Program-made: the position numbers and the translations under genes
Notes under the pieces: generated by a model
What the model saw: the letters and a program-made list of their open reading frames with translations, nothing else
Database searches by the model: none
What the model was told of the DNA's origin: nothing
Shown here: piece by piece, positions 1 through 7,652 of the stretch
How positions within the stretch are numbered: the first letter of the stretch is position 1
Layout: each line of letters opens with the position of its first letter
DNA from: Porphyromonadaceae bacterium UBA3327
Lineage (GTDB): Bacteria > Bacteroidota > Bacteroidia > Bacteroidales > Muribaculaceae
DNA: 15,296 bases
Reading direction: 5' to 3'
Assembly (NCBI GenBank): GCA_002361155.1
Contig: DERZ01000026.1
Coordinates: forward strand, 11,436 to 26,731

Positions 1-2236
1 GACCGAAGTCGGCACGGGTCATCAGCACAAGTGTCCACTTGCCGTCGGGGTCGGTGAGAGGAGTGAAAGTCTTGCTCTTGAAGCGGATCTTGTAATAGTC
101 GATCCATCTGTACATCTCGGACCGCGCCGCCTCGCGCGACGCATAGTCCTTGTTGTTGTAGCTTGCCAGTTCGGAGAGTCCCTGCCAGTCCTTTCTGCCG
201 AAGAGTGACGCGGGCGGAGTCATGGTAACGTCGATTGAGAAGGTCGATCCGCGGCGGGTATAGATAGGATTGTCAATGCTCGTTCTGGTCAGGTTGAGCC
301 CCAATGTGAGCGCGTTCGACGTACCGTTGCGCATGTAATAGAGGTAATCCCAGTTCTTGAGGTAGTACCATCTGTAGGCGAGCTGGGCCTGGAACTGGAA
401 GTAGTCGTCGGGCCAGCTGAGGCGCGTACCGAAGCCCACCGACACTCCCGCCATCTGCAACACCTTGTTAGGGTCGTATGCGTTCTGGATGGCGTAGTTG
501 GAATAGTTGGTGTTGTAGGAATACTGGTTCCAGTAGGCATTCTGGTAGGCGGTGTTCCAGGTATCGTTGTAGAAGGCAGAGTTGATGCCGGTGGAGCGGC
601 TGAAGTCTGCGGAGATGGAGAGGGAGTTGGGCCGGCTGCCTCCGATCCAGGGGTCGAAGAACGAGATGCCGTAACTCTGGTAATACTGGGCGTTGGTCTG
701 CGCCGATATGGAGAACGTCTGGCCGTCGCCTCGGGGAATTATTCCCTTGTAGCTGTTCGGCTTGAACAGATTCTTCATCGAGAAATTGGAGAACGACAGC
801 GCCAGCTGGCCGGTGATGCCGGTCTGTCCCCAGCCGAAAGAAAGCTGCACCTTGTCGTTGGCCTTCGATTCGAGATTGAATACGATGTCGACCGTACCGT
901 CATTCTCGTTAGGTTCGGGGCGGATGTCCATGTTCTCCGGGTTGAAGTGGCCCGAGGCGGCTATTTCACGTGCGGAGCGCATCAGGTCGCTCTTGGAGAA
1001 AAGCTCGCCCGGGCGCACGCGCAGTTCGCGGCGTATCACTTTCTCGTAGAGCTGGTCGTTGCCGTTGATCACCACTTTATTCACGCGGGCCTGCGGACCC
1101 TCGATCACACGCATCTGCAGGGCGATCGAGTCGCCCTGTATTTTCTCCTCGATCGGGATAAGCTGGAAGAACAGGTAGCCGTTGTCGAGGTAGAGGTTCG
1201 ACACGGCGTCGTCATCCTCGGTGGTGCGCTTGTTGAGCATCTTCTGATTGTAGACATCGCCGGGATACATGCCGAGATACGCGTTGAGCACGTCGGTCGG
1301 ATAGACCGTATTGCCCACCCAGGATATGTCGCTGATGTAATACTTGCGTCCTTCGTCGACACCCACGAACACGTCGACCTTGCCGTCATCGTATTTCGCC
1401 ACGGAATCGTATGTGATGCGCGCGTCGCGGTATCCCAGTTCGTTGTATTTCTGTATCAGACGGTTCAGGTCATCCTTAAAGTCGCTCTCCACAAATTTCT
1501 TCTGGCTGAATATTTTCAGGATGTCGCTGTTCTCGTTGGTTTTCTTGAAGGTGCGTTTCACTTTTTTGTCCGACAGCACCTCATTTCCCTCCACGTGGAT
1601 CCTGTGGACCTTGACGCGGTTGTTGCGGTCCACCTTCACGTCGAGTATGGCATAGTTCTCCTTCGAAAGGTCGGGCTGCTGCGTGATCTTTACGCTTGCG
1701 TCCTTGAAACCCTTCTTGGCGTAATACTGTTCGATGATTTTTTTCGCCTGGGCTATGATATTGGGTGTGAGTTGCTGTCCCGACACCATTCCGAGTCGTT
1801 CGTTGAGATCCTTTTTCTCGCCGCCTTTCACTCCCTCGAAGCGCATCTCCGACATTCGGGGCTGCTGCTGCAGCGCTATTTCAAGCCACACCTTGTCGCC
1901 GGCGATCTTGTCGACGTTGATCTGGACTTTGGAGTAGAGGCCCTGTCGCCAGAATCTGCGCACCGCGTCGGTTATTGCCGATCCCGGGATGTCCACGCGG
2001 TCCCCGATTGAGAGTCCCGAATATCCGATCACGATGTAATCGTCGGTGTGTGGCACTCCGGTCACTCTTATTCCCGCTATCTCATAGTTCTTGGGGATAG
2101 GGGAGTAGACCACATCCGGATTGTAGAGTGTGTCGGCTGGAACTGCCGCCGGTTCCGTCGGGATGTCGAGGGCGGTGGCGGTGGCGGCCGATGCGATGGC
2201 CACTATGGATGTCAGCAATCTTCTGAAGGGTTTCAT
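1..2236 (-). CDS. bamA: BamA, outer-membrane beta-barrel assembly factor (3' end cut by the window)
   Basis: BamA is the central subunit of the BAM complex, which folds beta-barrel proteins into the outer membrane. Reading minus from the ATG at 2236 gives an open frame to base 1 (745 codons). Residues 1-23 form a signal peptide (MKPFRRLLTSIVAIASAATA). Five POTRA-like domains follow at roughly 51-126, 127-205, 207-296, 297-380 and 381-458; several show a G-N or G-V turn and a late YYAKKGF- or NLYLDNGY-type helix end. The barrel starts near 460 (VQLSFGWGQTGITGQLALSF), and a BamA-like FFDPWIGGSRP segment follows. A loop rich in Asn and Tyr spans about 550-590. Family members in Bacteroidales run to nearly 900 residues, so the last barrel strands are missing here. 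It starts 18 bases after the uppS stop, so the two are probably co-transcribed. BamA rather than TamA is favoured by five POTRAs and the uppS neighbour. Confidence 0.95.
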   Translation of the reverse strand, partial: MKPFRRLLTSIVAIASAATATALDIPTEPAAVPADTLYNPDVVYSPIPKNYEIAGIRVTGVPHTDDYIVIGYSGLSIGDRVDIPGSAITDAVRRFWRQGLYSKVQINVDKIAGDKVWLEIALQQQPRMSEMRFEGVKGGEKKDLNERLGMVSGQQLTPNIIAQAKKIIEQYYAKKGFKDASVKITQQPDLSKENYAILDVKVDRNNRVKVHRIHVEGNEVLSDKKVKRTFKKTNENSDILKIFSQKKFVESDFKDDLNRLIQKYNELGYRDARITYDSVAKYDDGKVDVFVGVDEGRKYYISDISWVGNTVYPTDVLNAYLGMYPGDVYNQKMLNKRTTEDDDAVSNLYLDNGYLFFQLIPIEEKIQGDSIALQMRVIEGPQARVNKVVINGNDQLYEKVIRRELRVRPGELFSKSDLMRSAREIAASGHFNPENMDIRPEPNENDGTVDIVFNLESKANDKVQLSFGWGQTGITGQLALSFSNFSMKNLFKPNSYKGIIPRGDGQTFSISAQTNAQYYQSYGISFFDPWIGGSRPNSLSISADFSRSTGINSAFYNDTWNTAYQNAYWNQYSYNTNYSNYAIQNAYDPNKVLQMAGVSVGFGTRLSWPDDYFQFQAQLAYRWYYLKNWDYLYYMRNGTSNALTLGLNLTRTSIDNPIYTRRGSTFSIDVTMTPPASLFGRKDWQGLSELASYNNKDYASREAARSEMYRWIDYYKIRFKSKTFTPLTDPDGKWTLVLMTRADFG

Positions 2237-2254
2237 AGTTCTGAGTGGTGTGGG

Positions 2255-3037
2255 TCAGTTGTCGGCCGGCTCGGGGGAATCGTCCCTTACCTGGTCGCTG
2301 GTTTTGCCGAAACGGCGTTCGCGGTGCTGGTAGTCCTCAAGGGCCTTGACAAATTCTTCATGGTCGAAATCGGGCCAGAGCACGTGTGTGAAATATAGTT
2401 CGCTGTAGGCTATCTGCCACAGCAGGAAATTGCTTATGCGCTGTTCCCCTCCCGTGCGGATGAGCAGATCGGGGTCGGGAATTCCGCGGGTGGCGAGGTG
2501 CGACGACATCGTCTCCTCGGAGATATCTTCGGGTTTGAGCTGTCCTTCCGCCGCGAGAGCGGCGAGTTTCCGGGCGGCTTCCGTTATCTCCCATCGCGAA
2601 GAATAGCTGAGACAGAGACAGAGGTTGAGTCCGTCGCAGCCTCGGGTCTCCTCCACGCCGTGAGCCAGGCACCCGGCTACCTCCGGCGGCAGACGGTCGA
2701 TCTCTCCGAGCAGCCGGATGTGGACGTTGTTGGCTTTAAGTTCGGGAGTCTCCTTCCTGATGGTCCATCCGATGAGATGCATCAGCGTCTCGACCTCTCC
2801 GGCGGGACGAAGCCAGTTCTCGGTGGAGAATGCGTAGAGCGTGAGGTACTTTATCCCCAGATCGGAGGCGAGACGGGTGATGCGGTTCACACTGTTCACC
2901 CCCTCGGCATGGCCTTCGGTGCGCTCGCGCATCCTGCTCCGGGCCCAGCGGCCGTTGCCGTCCATGATCACGGCCACATGGCGCGGTATGCGCCTCATGT
3001 CGAGCCTGCGGGTGTATTCTTCGGGATAGCTGTCCAT
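2255..3037 (-). CDS. uppS: Isoprenyl transferase, undecaprenyl diphosphate synthase (UppS)
   Basis: UppS condenses isopentenyl diphosphate onto farnesyl diphosphate in cis to make the C55 undecaprenyl carrier used for peptidoglycan and surface glycans; it is cytosolic and membrane-associated. The protein is 260 residues, normal for the family. VAVIMDGNGRWAR holds D26, N28 and R30, which bind the allylic diphosphate. H43 lies in EGHAEG, LTLYAFSTENW holds S71, N74 and W75, and LLIRTGGEQRISNF holds R194, R200 and S202, with E213 after it. From my memory of the E. coli enzyme, these numbers coincide with its functional residues. The SYSSRWEI stretch replaces the more common SYGGRxEI. The ATG at 3037 is four bases past the DUF6089 stop; M14 is a possible internal alternative. 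bamA follows after 18 bases. Identification is secure. Confidence 0.96.
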   Translation of the reverse strand: MDSYPEEYTRRLDMRRIPRHVAVIMDGNGRWARSRMRERTEGHAEGVNSVNRITRLASDLGIKYLTLYAFSTENWLRPAGEVETLMHLIGWTIRKETPELKANNVHIRLLGEIDRLPPEVAGCLAHGVEETRGCDGLNLCLCLSYSSRWEITEAARKLAALAAEGQLKPEDISEETMSSHLATRGIPDPDLLIRTGGEQRISNFLLWQIAYSELYFTHVLWPDFDHEEFVKALEDYQHRERRFGKTSDQVRDDSPEPADN

Positions 3038-3041
3038 TTCG

Positions 3042-3731
3042 TCAGTCTTTATAATGGCATACGGCGCACCGCTTGCTGAATTCGTAACTTATAGAGATCG
3101 TGAACGTGGAGTACCAGTCGGTATTCTTCATGAACTCGCTTTTTATGCCGTAGGGGTCGGAGAGCTGCTCTCCGTCGATGCGGTCGGTGAATGTCTTTTT
3201 CATCAGGAATTCGAGTCCGATATTCCAGCGCAACGACGGCTTGAACTTGAATCCCGCTCCGAGGGGGATGGTGAATGTCGCGCCCGGCTTGCCGTCCACG
3301 CTCCACGCCGTCAGGCTCACTCCTGCGGCTATGTAGGGAGTCCACCGTTTCAGCCTCCGGTAGGTCTCGCCCATGCCGTAGTTGAAGAAATGGAATTCCG
3401 CCATCTCCCCGAGTTCGTAAAAGAGTGTTGAGAATTTAAACGAGGCTCCGTTCGGAAAGACGTTGGTCATGGTCGAGGAGTCTCCGGAAAGGGAGCCGAC
3501 AAAGAAATTGGTCTTGAAGTTCCAGCGCGGGTTGAGGATATAGCGGAACAGTATTTCTGCGTCCCATCCCGGGCGGCTCCAGAGATTGGCCGTGTTGGCG
3601 TCGCCGAGGTAGCCGGTCATGCCGATGCCGGCGCCGATGTCGAACCGGTAATCCTCCTGCGCTGCGGCGCGGGGGAGGATGCCGGCGACTGCCAGTGCTA
3701 TAACAGCCGATATTTTTGCTATTCTGTTCAA
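3042..3731 (-). CDS. DUF6089-type exported beta-barrel-like protein
   Basis: Function is unknown. The 229-residue product has a signal peptide of about 24 residues (MNRIAKISAVIALAVAGILP, then RAAAQ) and a mature part made of alternating, Gly- and aromatic-rich strands such as FDIGAGIGMTGYLGDANTANL and WTPYIAAGVSLTAWSV. It ends with STFTISISYEFSKRC, a pattern typical of small outer-membrane barrels. The core FSTLFYELGEMAEFHFF plus GETYRRLKRWTPY matches what I recall of DUF6089, which in Bacteroidales usually sits just before uppS and bamA. Here it begins 16 bases after the DUF6242 stop and ends four bases before uppS. The conserved coupling suggests, but does not show, a role in envelope biogenesis. 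Two Cys residues near the C-terminus (CAVC) are an oddity. Alternative: a generic outer-membrane porin-like protein. Confidence 0.85.
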   Translation of the reverse strand: MNRIAKISAVIALAVAGILPRAAAQEDYRFDIGAGIGMTGYLGDANTANLWSRPGWDAEILFRYILNPRWNFKTNFFVGSLSGDSSTMTNVFPNGASFKFSTLFYELGEMAEFHFFNYGMGETYRRLKRWTPYIAAGVSLTAWSVDGKPGATFTIPLGAGFKFKPSLRWNIGLEFLMKKTFTDRIDGEQLSDPYGIKSEFMKNTDWYSTFTISISYEFSKRCAVCHYKD

Positions 3732-3747
3732 CTCGCGGTCTCTCTCC

Positions 3748-5247
3748 TTATATTATGGGCATGAAAGTGAGGCGCTGGAGCACTCCGCGCCATATTGTGT
3801 CGTAAAGCTTGCCGTCGGGACTTTGGCCCCCGATGAGATAAATGTAGGGGCAGTCCCAGAGCACGCGGTCGCCGTCGGTGGTGAAACCGATGCGGCGCGG
3901 GCCGTTGCCGCGGCGCGCTATCTTCCAGTTGTCGGAAAGATTCCCTTCCATCGGATGTTCGGCCACGATGTTGTCGCATCCCGACATGGAGGGCACCACA
4001 TCCGGGAGCTGCAGCTTGCTGTCTCCTTTGTGCCAGGTAACTCCGTTGTCGTAGGATATATATATGGTGCGGTTGAAACTGCCGTCGGCCATCCTGCCTC
4101 CCAACAGCATCCATACGCCGTATTCTATCATCGAGTCGCCCGAATGCGACGGACGGTAATTATAGTAGGGTATCAGCGAGGCCCCCTCCATGGCCGGGAG
4201 GCCGCCGTTGCTGAGAATAATCCACTCCTTGCCGTCGAAGGCCCATACCGAATCGCTCATTTTGCCGTCGGCTTTCCGTCCGCATGCAGCCAAAGCCACC
4301 GGCGAAGAGGTCCATTTGTTCTGGAGCGTAACGAAATTGGACGTTCCGCTCACCGGGAAATCTGACGGTATTTCACACTGATTCATGTCGCGCACAGGAT
4401 GCTGGGCGAAATACCTCTTGCCCTCCTCTTCCCTGATTCCTATGGCTGAGTCCAGATAAGTTCCTGTTATGGAGAGCCATTTCTCTCCGGCCGGAGTGAA
4501 TGTCTCCAGGTCGGTGGTTGTGTAGAGGTTGCCGGCGTCGTCAAGTATCCAGAGCGTGGTGCCTGATGCTGCGAGTGAACCGGTATCGGGTTTGAACGGA
4601 AGTGTGATCTGATGTTTTTTCCAGGTGTCGGCATAGAGGTTGTCGCATGTGGCCAGTGTGTAGGTGCCGTCGTTTTCCTCGATCAGGCTTACGGCCAGAC
4701 CCTTCATCTCGACTGTTTTCTGCCGCAGGGGTGAGCCGAGGCGCGACGGAAGCGCCGCGAAAGCCATTTCGTCCCATGCCAGAAGGTCGGGTTCCTCTTT
4801 ATGGACATTCACCTTGAGGCGATACACTTTCTCCACATCGAATTTCTTTATTCCCAGCGTAAGGGTGACTTCGCCGGTGAAGTCGATGGAGTCCGTCTGT
4901 GTCTTCTCATAGTCTATCTCCCCGGTGCGTACGCTACCCCCGGTCATGGTGATTATCGCGCGGTCCACCACATCGGGATAGGTTATCTTGGCCACGACCT
5001 TGCTGATGTCGGTGCCTTTGCGGAGGGAGTCGGCGTTGAATATTATTCCGCGCTCCAGATCTATCGAAAAATAGGCCGAGTCAAGTCCCGGATTCCTGGT
5101 GTTGGCGGAAAGTGAGAATGCCGTCACTGCCATGTTGGGCATCTCATCCATGCTGAGGGTAGAGGACTCCTCGTTGCAGGCCGAGACGGCCACCATCAGT
5201 GCCGGCAGTGCCGCAGCCGCTATTTTTGTCAATATATGATGTTTCAC
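3748..5247 (-). CDS. DUF6242-type lipoprotein with a beta-propeller-like C-terminal half (GTG start)
   Basis: A 499-residue predicted lipoprotein of unknown function. I chose the GTG at 5247 because it gives a textbook lipoprotein signal: basic KHH and K8, a hydrophobic core, then lipobox VSAC with Cys24. The frame stays open upstream to 5505, but that stretch overlaps the end of ribD and places no signal peptide at the N-terminus. Two Glu residues follow Cys24 (CNEES), resembling the acidic signals that send Bacteroidota lipoproteins to the cell surface. Residues about 40-150 form a beta-rich domain. The rest has repeated GG turns (LLGGRMADGS, YLIGGQSPDGK) and one exact Asp-box, SYDNGVTW at 398-405, as in sialidase- or kelch-like propellers. 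DUF6242 is assigned from memory of the family. It lies 160 bases after ribD and 16 before DUF6089. A ligand-binding or structural surface role is inference. Confidence 0.82.
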   Translation of the reverse strand: MKHHILTKIAAAALPALMVAVSACNEESSTLSMDEMPNMAVTAFSLSANTRNPGLDSAYFSIDLERGIIFNADSLRKGTDISKVVAKITYPDVVDRAIITMTGGSVRTGEIDYEKTQTDSIDFTGEVTLTLGIKKFDVEKVYRLKVNVHKEEPDLLAWDEMAFAALPSRLGSPLRQKTVEMKGLAVSLIEENDGTYTLATCDNLYADTWKKHQITLPFKPDTGSLAASGTTLWILDDAGNLYTTTDLETFTPAGEKWLSITGTYLDSAIGIREEEGKRYFAQHPVRDMNQCEIPSDFPVSGTSNFVTLQNKWTSSPVALAACGRKADGKMSDSVWAFDGKEWIILSNGGLPAMEGASLIPYYNYRPSHSGDSMIEYGVWMLLGGRMADGSFNRTIYISYDNGVTWHKGDSKLQLPDVVPSMSGCDNIVAEHPMEGNLSDNWKIARRGNGPRRIGFTTDGDRVLWDCPYIYLIGGQSPDGKLYDTIWRGVLQRLTFMPII

Positions 5248-5311
5248 AATCTTGTGGTTATTAGGATGCTGTGTCTGTCGCACACGGCATCCGCAGATAT
5301 TATGGACACTC

Positions 5312-5338
5312 CTTTTCGCGGTATGCGGCCGCGAAAAG
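5312..5338 (-). promoter_or_regulatory. Perfect 10-bp hairpin in the leader of the DUF6242 gene
   Basis: CTTTTCGCGG at 5312-5321 pairs exactly with CCGCGAAAAG at 5329-5338 around a seven-base loop. On the minus strand it lies about 70 bases past the ribD stop and about 65 before the DUF6242 start. No T-run follows in either direction, so it is not a standard intrinsic terminator. It could shield the mRNA 5' end, pause or stop ribD read-through, or affect translation. The right arm and loop hold an eight-base palindrome, GCGGCCGC. Confidence 0.5.
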
Positions 5339-5352
5339 ATGGTTTCAACTTG

Positions 5353-5360
5353 CAAATTTA
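5353..5360 (-). promoter_or_regulatory. Candidate -7 box for the DUF6242 gene
   Basis: The minus strand reads TAAATTTG, an exact fit to the Bacteroidota TAnnTTTG element, just outside ribD. No good TTTG -33 element sits 19-21 bases upstream, so this may be weak or a chance match. Transcription from here would give a leader of about 100 bases carrying the 5312-5338 hairpin. Confidence 0.35.
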
Positions 5361-5407
5361 ACATTTCTTGGAGAAAAATCGCGTATAAATTCGCTGAAAA
5401 ATGTATT

Positions 5408-6436
5408 TTAAGTTTTTTTAATACCTCCCCTTGCGCCTCCCTGTGCATGAGAATATGCATCGTGGCGAGTGCGTTCCGCGATATGGGGAGCCGGAGTTCC
5501 GGCATGTAGCGGTGCGGGGGACCTCTCTATGCGGATTTCATCGTATAGTCCTGAGTCGACGAAGCTTTGCAGTATCCGGGATCCTCCCTCCACCATCAGC
5601 GATGTTATTCCGTGGCGTTCCATCAGCAGGTGCATGTTGTCGGCGAGCGGTGTGTCCGGATCGAGGATTATGGGATTGCGGGAGAGAAGCCTTATGCCGG
5701 TGTCGCTTTCATCCCATCTTTCCGATCTGAACAGCACCGGTACGGGATCTCTTCCGGGCCAGAGCCGGGTGGTCAGCGAGGGGTTGTCGGTCAGCAATGT
5801 GTCGGTTCCGACGAGAATGGCGTCGGTCATGGCTCTCTCCTTGTGCATGAGTGTCATGGAGAGGGGAGAAGAGAAGATTGCGCGCTCTTCGCCGCGTCGC
5901 CCGGCAATGTATCCGTCGGCGCTTTCTGCCCACTTGAGCTGTATCCACGGACGCCTGAGCGTCTGGGCGGTGATGAAGCGGACATTGAGCCGGCGACATT
6001 CGGTTTCGAGTATTCCTGTGGTGACTTCCGCTCCCGCCTCGCGAAGCATCCGTATGCCTCGTCCTGCCACTTTGGGATTGGGGTCGACCATTCCTACGGC
6101 CACACGCCGGAAACCTTTCTCCCGGAGCAGCAGACTGCAAGGGGGAGTCTTGCCGTGATGTGAGCATGGTTCGAGCGTGACATAGATGGTGCTCTGCGGA
6201 AGCAGCGGCTCGTCGGCGGCCGCTACCGAACGGACGGCGTTGACTTCGGCGTGCGCTCCTCCGTAACGGCGGTGCCAGCCCTCGCCGATGATTCTTCCTC
6301 CGGGCGCGACAATCACCGCCCCCACCATCGGGTTGGGCGAGACGCCGCCGGCTCCGTTAAGTGCGAGCTGAAGCGCCCGGCGCATCATCATCTCGTCAAA
6401 TCCCTCTTTTTGCTGTGCGGTCATGTCGTACTCCAT
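5408..6436 (-). CDS. ribD: RibD, bifunctional riboflavin deaminase/reductase
   Basis: RibD carries out two successive steps of riboflavin synthesis in the cytosol: it deaminates the diaminopyrimidine made from GTP, then reduces the ribosyl group with NADPH. The product is 342 residues, normal for a bifunctional RibD. The deaminase half (about 14-155) has the zinc site: H62 and the proton-shuttling E64 in HAEVNA, then C91 and C100 in EPCSHHGKTPPC. The reductase half begins near 162 (RPWIQLKWAESADGYIAG) and includes AILVGTDTLLTDNPSLTTR, a cofactor and substrate region, and SLMVEGGSRILQSF. The last 25 residues are less typical and run into an A-rich end (GGIKKT). An ATG at 6424, preceded by GGAG, is an alternative start. 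It begins 17 bases after the DUF4421 stop. No FMN riboswitch is visible upstream. Confidence 0.94.
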   Translation of the reverse strand: MEYDMTAQQKEGFDEMMMRRALQLALNGAGGVSPNPMVGAVIVAPGGRIIGEGWHRRYGGAHAEVNAVRSVAAADEPLLPQSTIYVTLEPCSHHGKTPPCSLLLREKGFRRVAVGMVDPNPKVAGRGIRMLREAGAEVTTGILETECRRLNVRFITAQTLRRPWIQLKWAESADGYIAGRRGEERAIFSSPLSMTLMHKERAMTDAILVGTDTLLTDNPSLTTRLWPGRDPVPVLFRSERWDESDTGIRLLSRNPIILDPDTPLADNMHLLMERHGITSLMVEGGSRILQSFVDSGLYDEIRIERSPAPLHAGTPAPHIAERTRHDAYSHAQGGARGGIKKT

Positions 6437-6453
6437 GAGTGTAAATGTGTCTG

Positions 6454-7644
6454 TCAGAACCTAAGCCCGAAGGATGCCCGGGTGCTGAATATTCCCGATG
6501 CGAAAACCAGATTGTCGGACAGGAAGATATTTCCGTTGGCCGAGGCCGTCAGGTTCATGAAGAGCCGTTTGTAATTGTATGACAGGGATACTTTCACCTC
6601 TCCGCAGAATGCGGCGAGCAGTTTCGAACCTTGCGATGATTCGGTGTGGGTGTGCGTCAGTCCCGCTCCCGGCAGTATCGTGCTGTTGAACAGCAGCCCT
6701 TTGGCGAGTACCCAGTTGAAGGCATATCCGCCCATCACGTTGTATGTGCTGTACTTGATGTGGTACCGGCTCCATGGATAGGTCTGAAGGGCCTTGACGC
6801 TCTCGGGAAGCGCGTCGAGATCGAAAAGCACGTTGTACCGGTAGTAGTTTATCCCGGCGAGCCAGCTGCCTGCGCTCCGCTTCTGGATACGCGAGGAGTT
6901 GTAGGCCGCGCTGTGGCTGTAACGCTGGTGGTTGAATATGTAATAGGCCTTAAGATTGTATGCGCGGAATTTCATCCCGTCGTATGGCTCGTTGATCGAG
7001 CCGATACCTGAGAATTTACCCACGCCCCTCACGCGGCTGTCTCCCTGGTTGTCCCAGAGATGAATCTGTGCGTTGATCCTGGACCAGTTGATTCCGAACT
7101 CGGTCTTTTTGTGCGACGAGGAGGTTGTTGGCGAGAACAGTGTGGGGAGATCCACCGTGTATCCTATGCTGAAGATGCCGTATGACACGTTCAGGCCGAT
7201 GCTCGGATACATGTCGCTGCCTACCACCAGGCGCATCGTGTTGACGGGTTGGAAATTCTGCAAATCGCTCCAGTTGTCGTAGACTATCCTGACCTTCCCC
7301 GATTTTGTGTGCGACACATATCCGGGGTCGAACGAGTTGAAAGTGTGGTCCACCCAGTTGTAGGCCCTGATCACGAAATCGACAAATCTATTGGGCCATA
7401 CCACCGTTGTATCCTTCACATTGAGGGCCCGGTGCCGCAACAGGTGCATCCAGTCGCGGTTCATGTAAGCCGGCGCCGTAAGGGCGATGGAGTCCGGAAC
7501 CTCAGGTGGCCTGATGGTTTCCGGGGCACTTGGCGTGAAGTCGAGATCGAGTGAAAAGTCACCCTGAGCGACCGCGCCGGGCGCGACCGCCAGAAATAGA
7601 ATAGCCGTGGATGCCAACCTCTTGTTCAGACGGGCGAGTTTCAC
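6454..7644 (-). CDS. DUF4421-type exported outer-membrane-like protein (GTG start)
   Basis: A 396-residue protein of unknown function. The start is GTG at 7644, eight bases after the mltG stop, followed by a signal peptide (basic KLARLNKR, hydrophobic STAILFLAVAPGAV, cleavage near AQG). After a Pro-rich linker the mature protein consists of many amphipathic beta strands with aromatic girdles, such as VSYGIFSIGYTVDLP, LAGINYYRYNVLF and YNVMGGYAFNWVLAKGLLF. It ends in IFSTRASFGLRF, with the terminal Phe typical of outer-membrane barrels recognised by BamA. I recognise the overall pattern as DUF4421, common in Bacteroidales. Lying between mltG and ribD and only eight bases from mltG, it is very likely translated from the same mRNA. 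A transport or structural role in the outer membrane is inference. Alternative: another unnamed barrel family. Confidence 0.78.
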   Translation of the reverse strand: MKLARLNKRLASTAILFLAVAPGAVAQGDFSLDLDFTPSAPETIRPPEVPDSIALTAPAYMNRDWMHLLRHRALNVKDTTVVWPNRFVDFVIRAYNWVDHTFNSFDPGYVSHTKSGKVRIVYDNWSDLQNFQPVNTMRLVVGSDMYPSIGLNVSYGIFSIGYTVDLPTLFSPTTSSSHKKTEFGINWSRINAQIHLWDNQGDSRVRGVGKFSGIGSINEPYDGMKFRAYNLKAYYIFNHQRYSHSAAYNSSRIQKRSAGSWLAGINYYRYNVLFDLDALPESVKALQTYPWSRYHIKYSTYNVMGGYAFNWVLAKGLLFNSTILPGAGLTHTHTESSQGSKLLAAFCGEVKVSLSYNYKRLFMNLTASANGNIFLSDNLVFASGIFSTRASFGLRF

Positions 7645-7652
7645 GATTTCTG

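Noticed and set aside
947..2011. 354-codon plus-strand open frame opposite bamA
   Set aside because: It is antisense to well-supported POTRA domains, has no family motif, and reflects the GC-biased codon structure of bamA.
5248..5505. N-terminal extension of the DUF6242 gene to an ATG at 5505
   Set aside because: It overlaps the ribD 3' end, crosses the leader hairpin and -7 box, and would bury the lipoprotein signal 86 residues inside.
6437..6453. FMN riboswitch before ribD
   Set aside because: Only 17 bases separate it from the DUF4421 stop, far too short for an RFN element.
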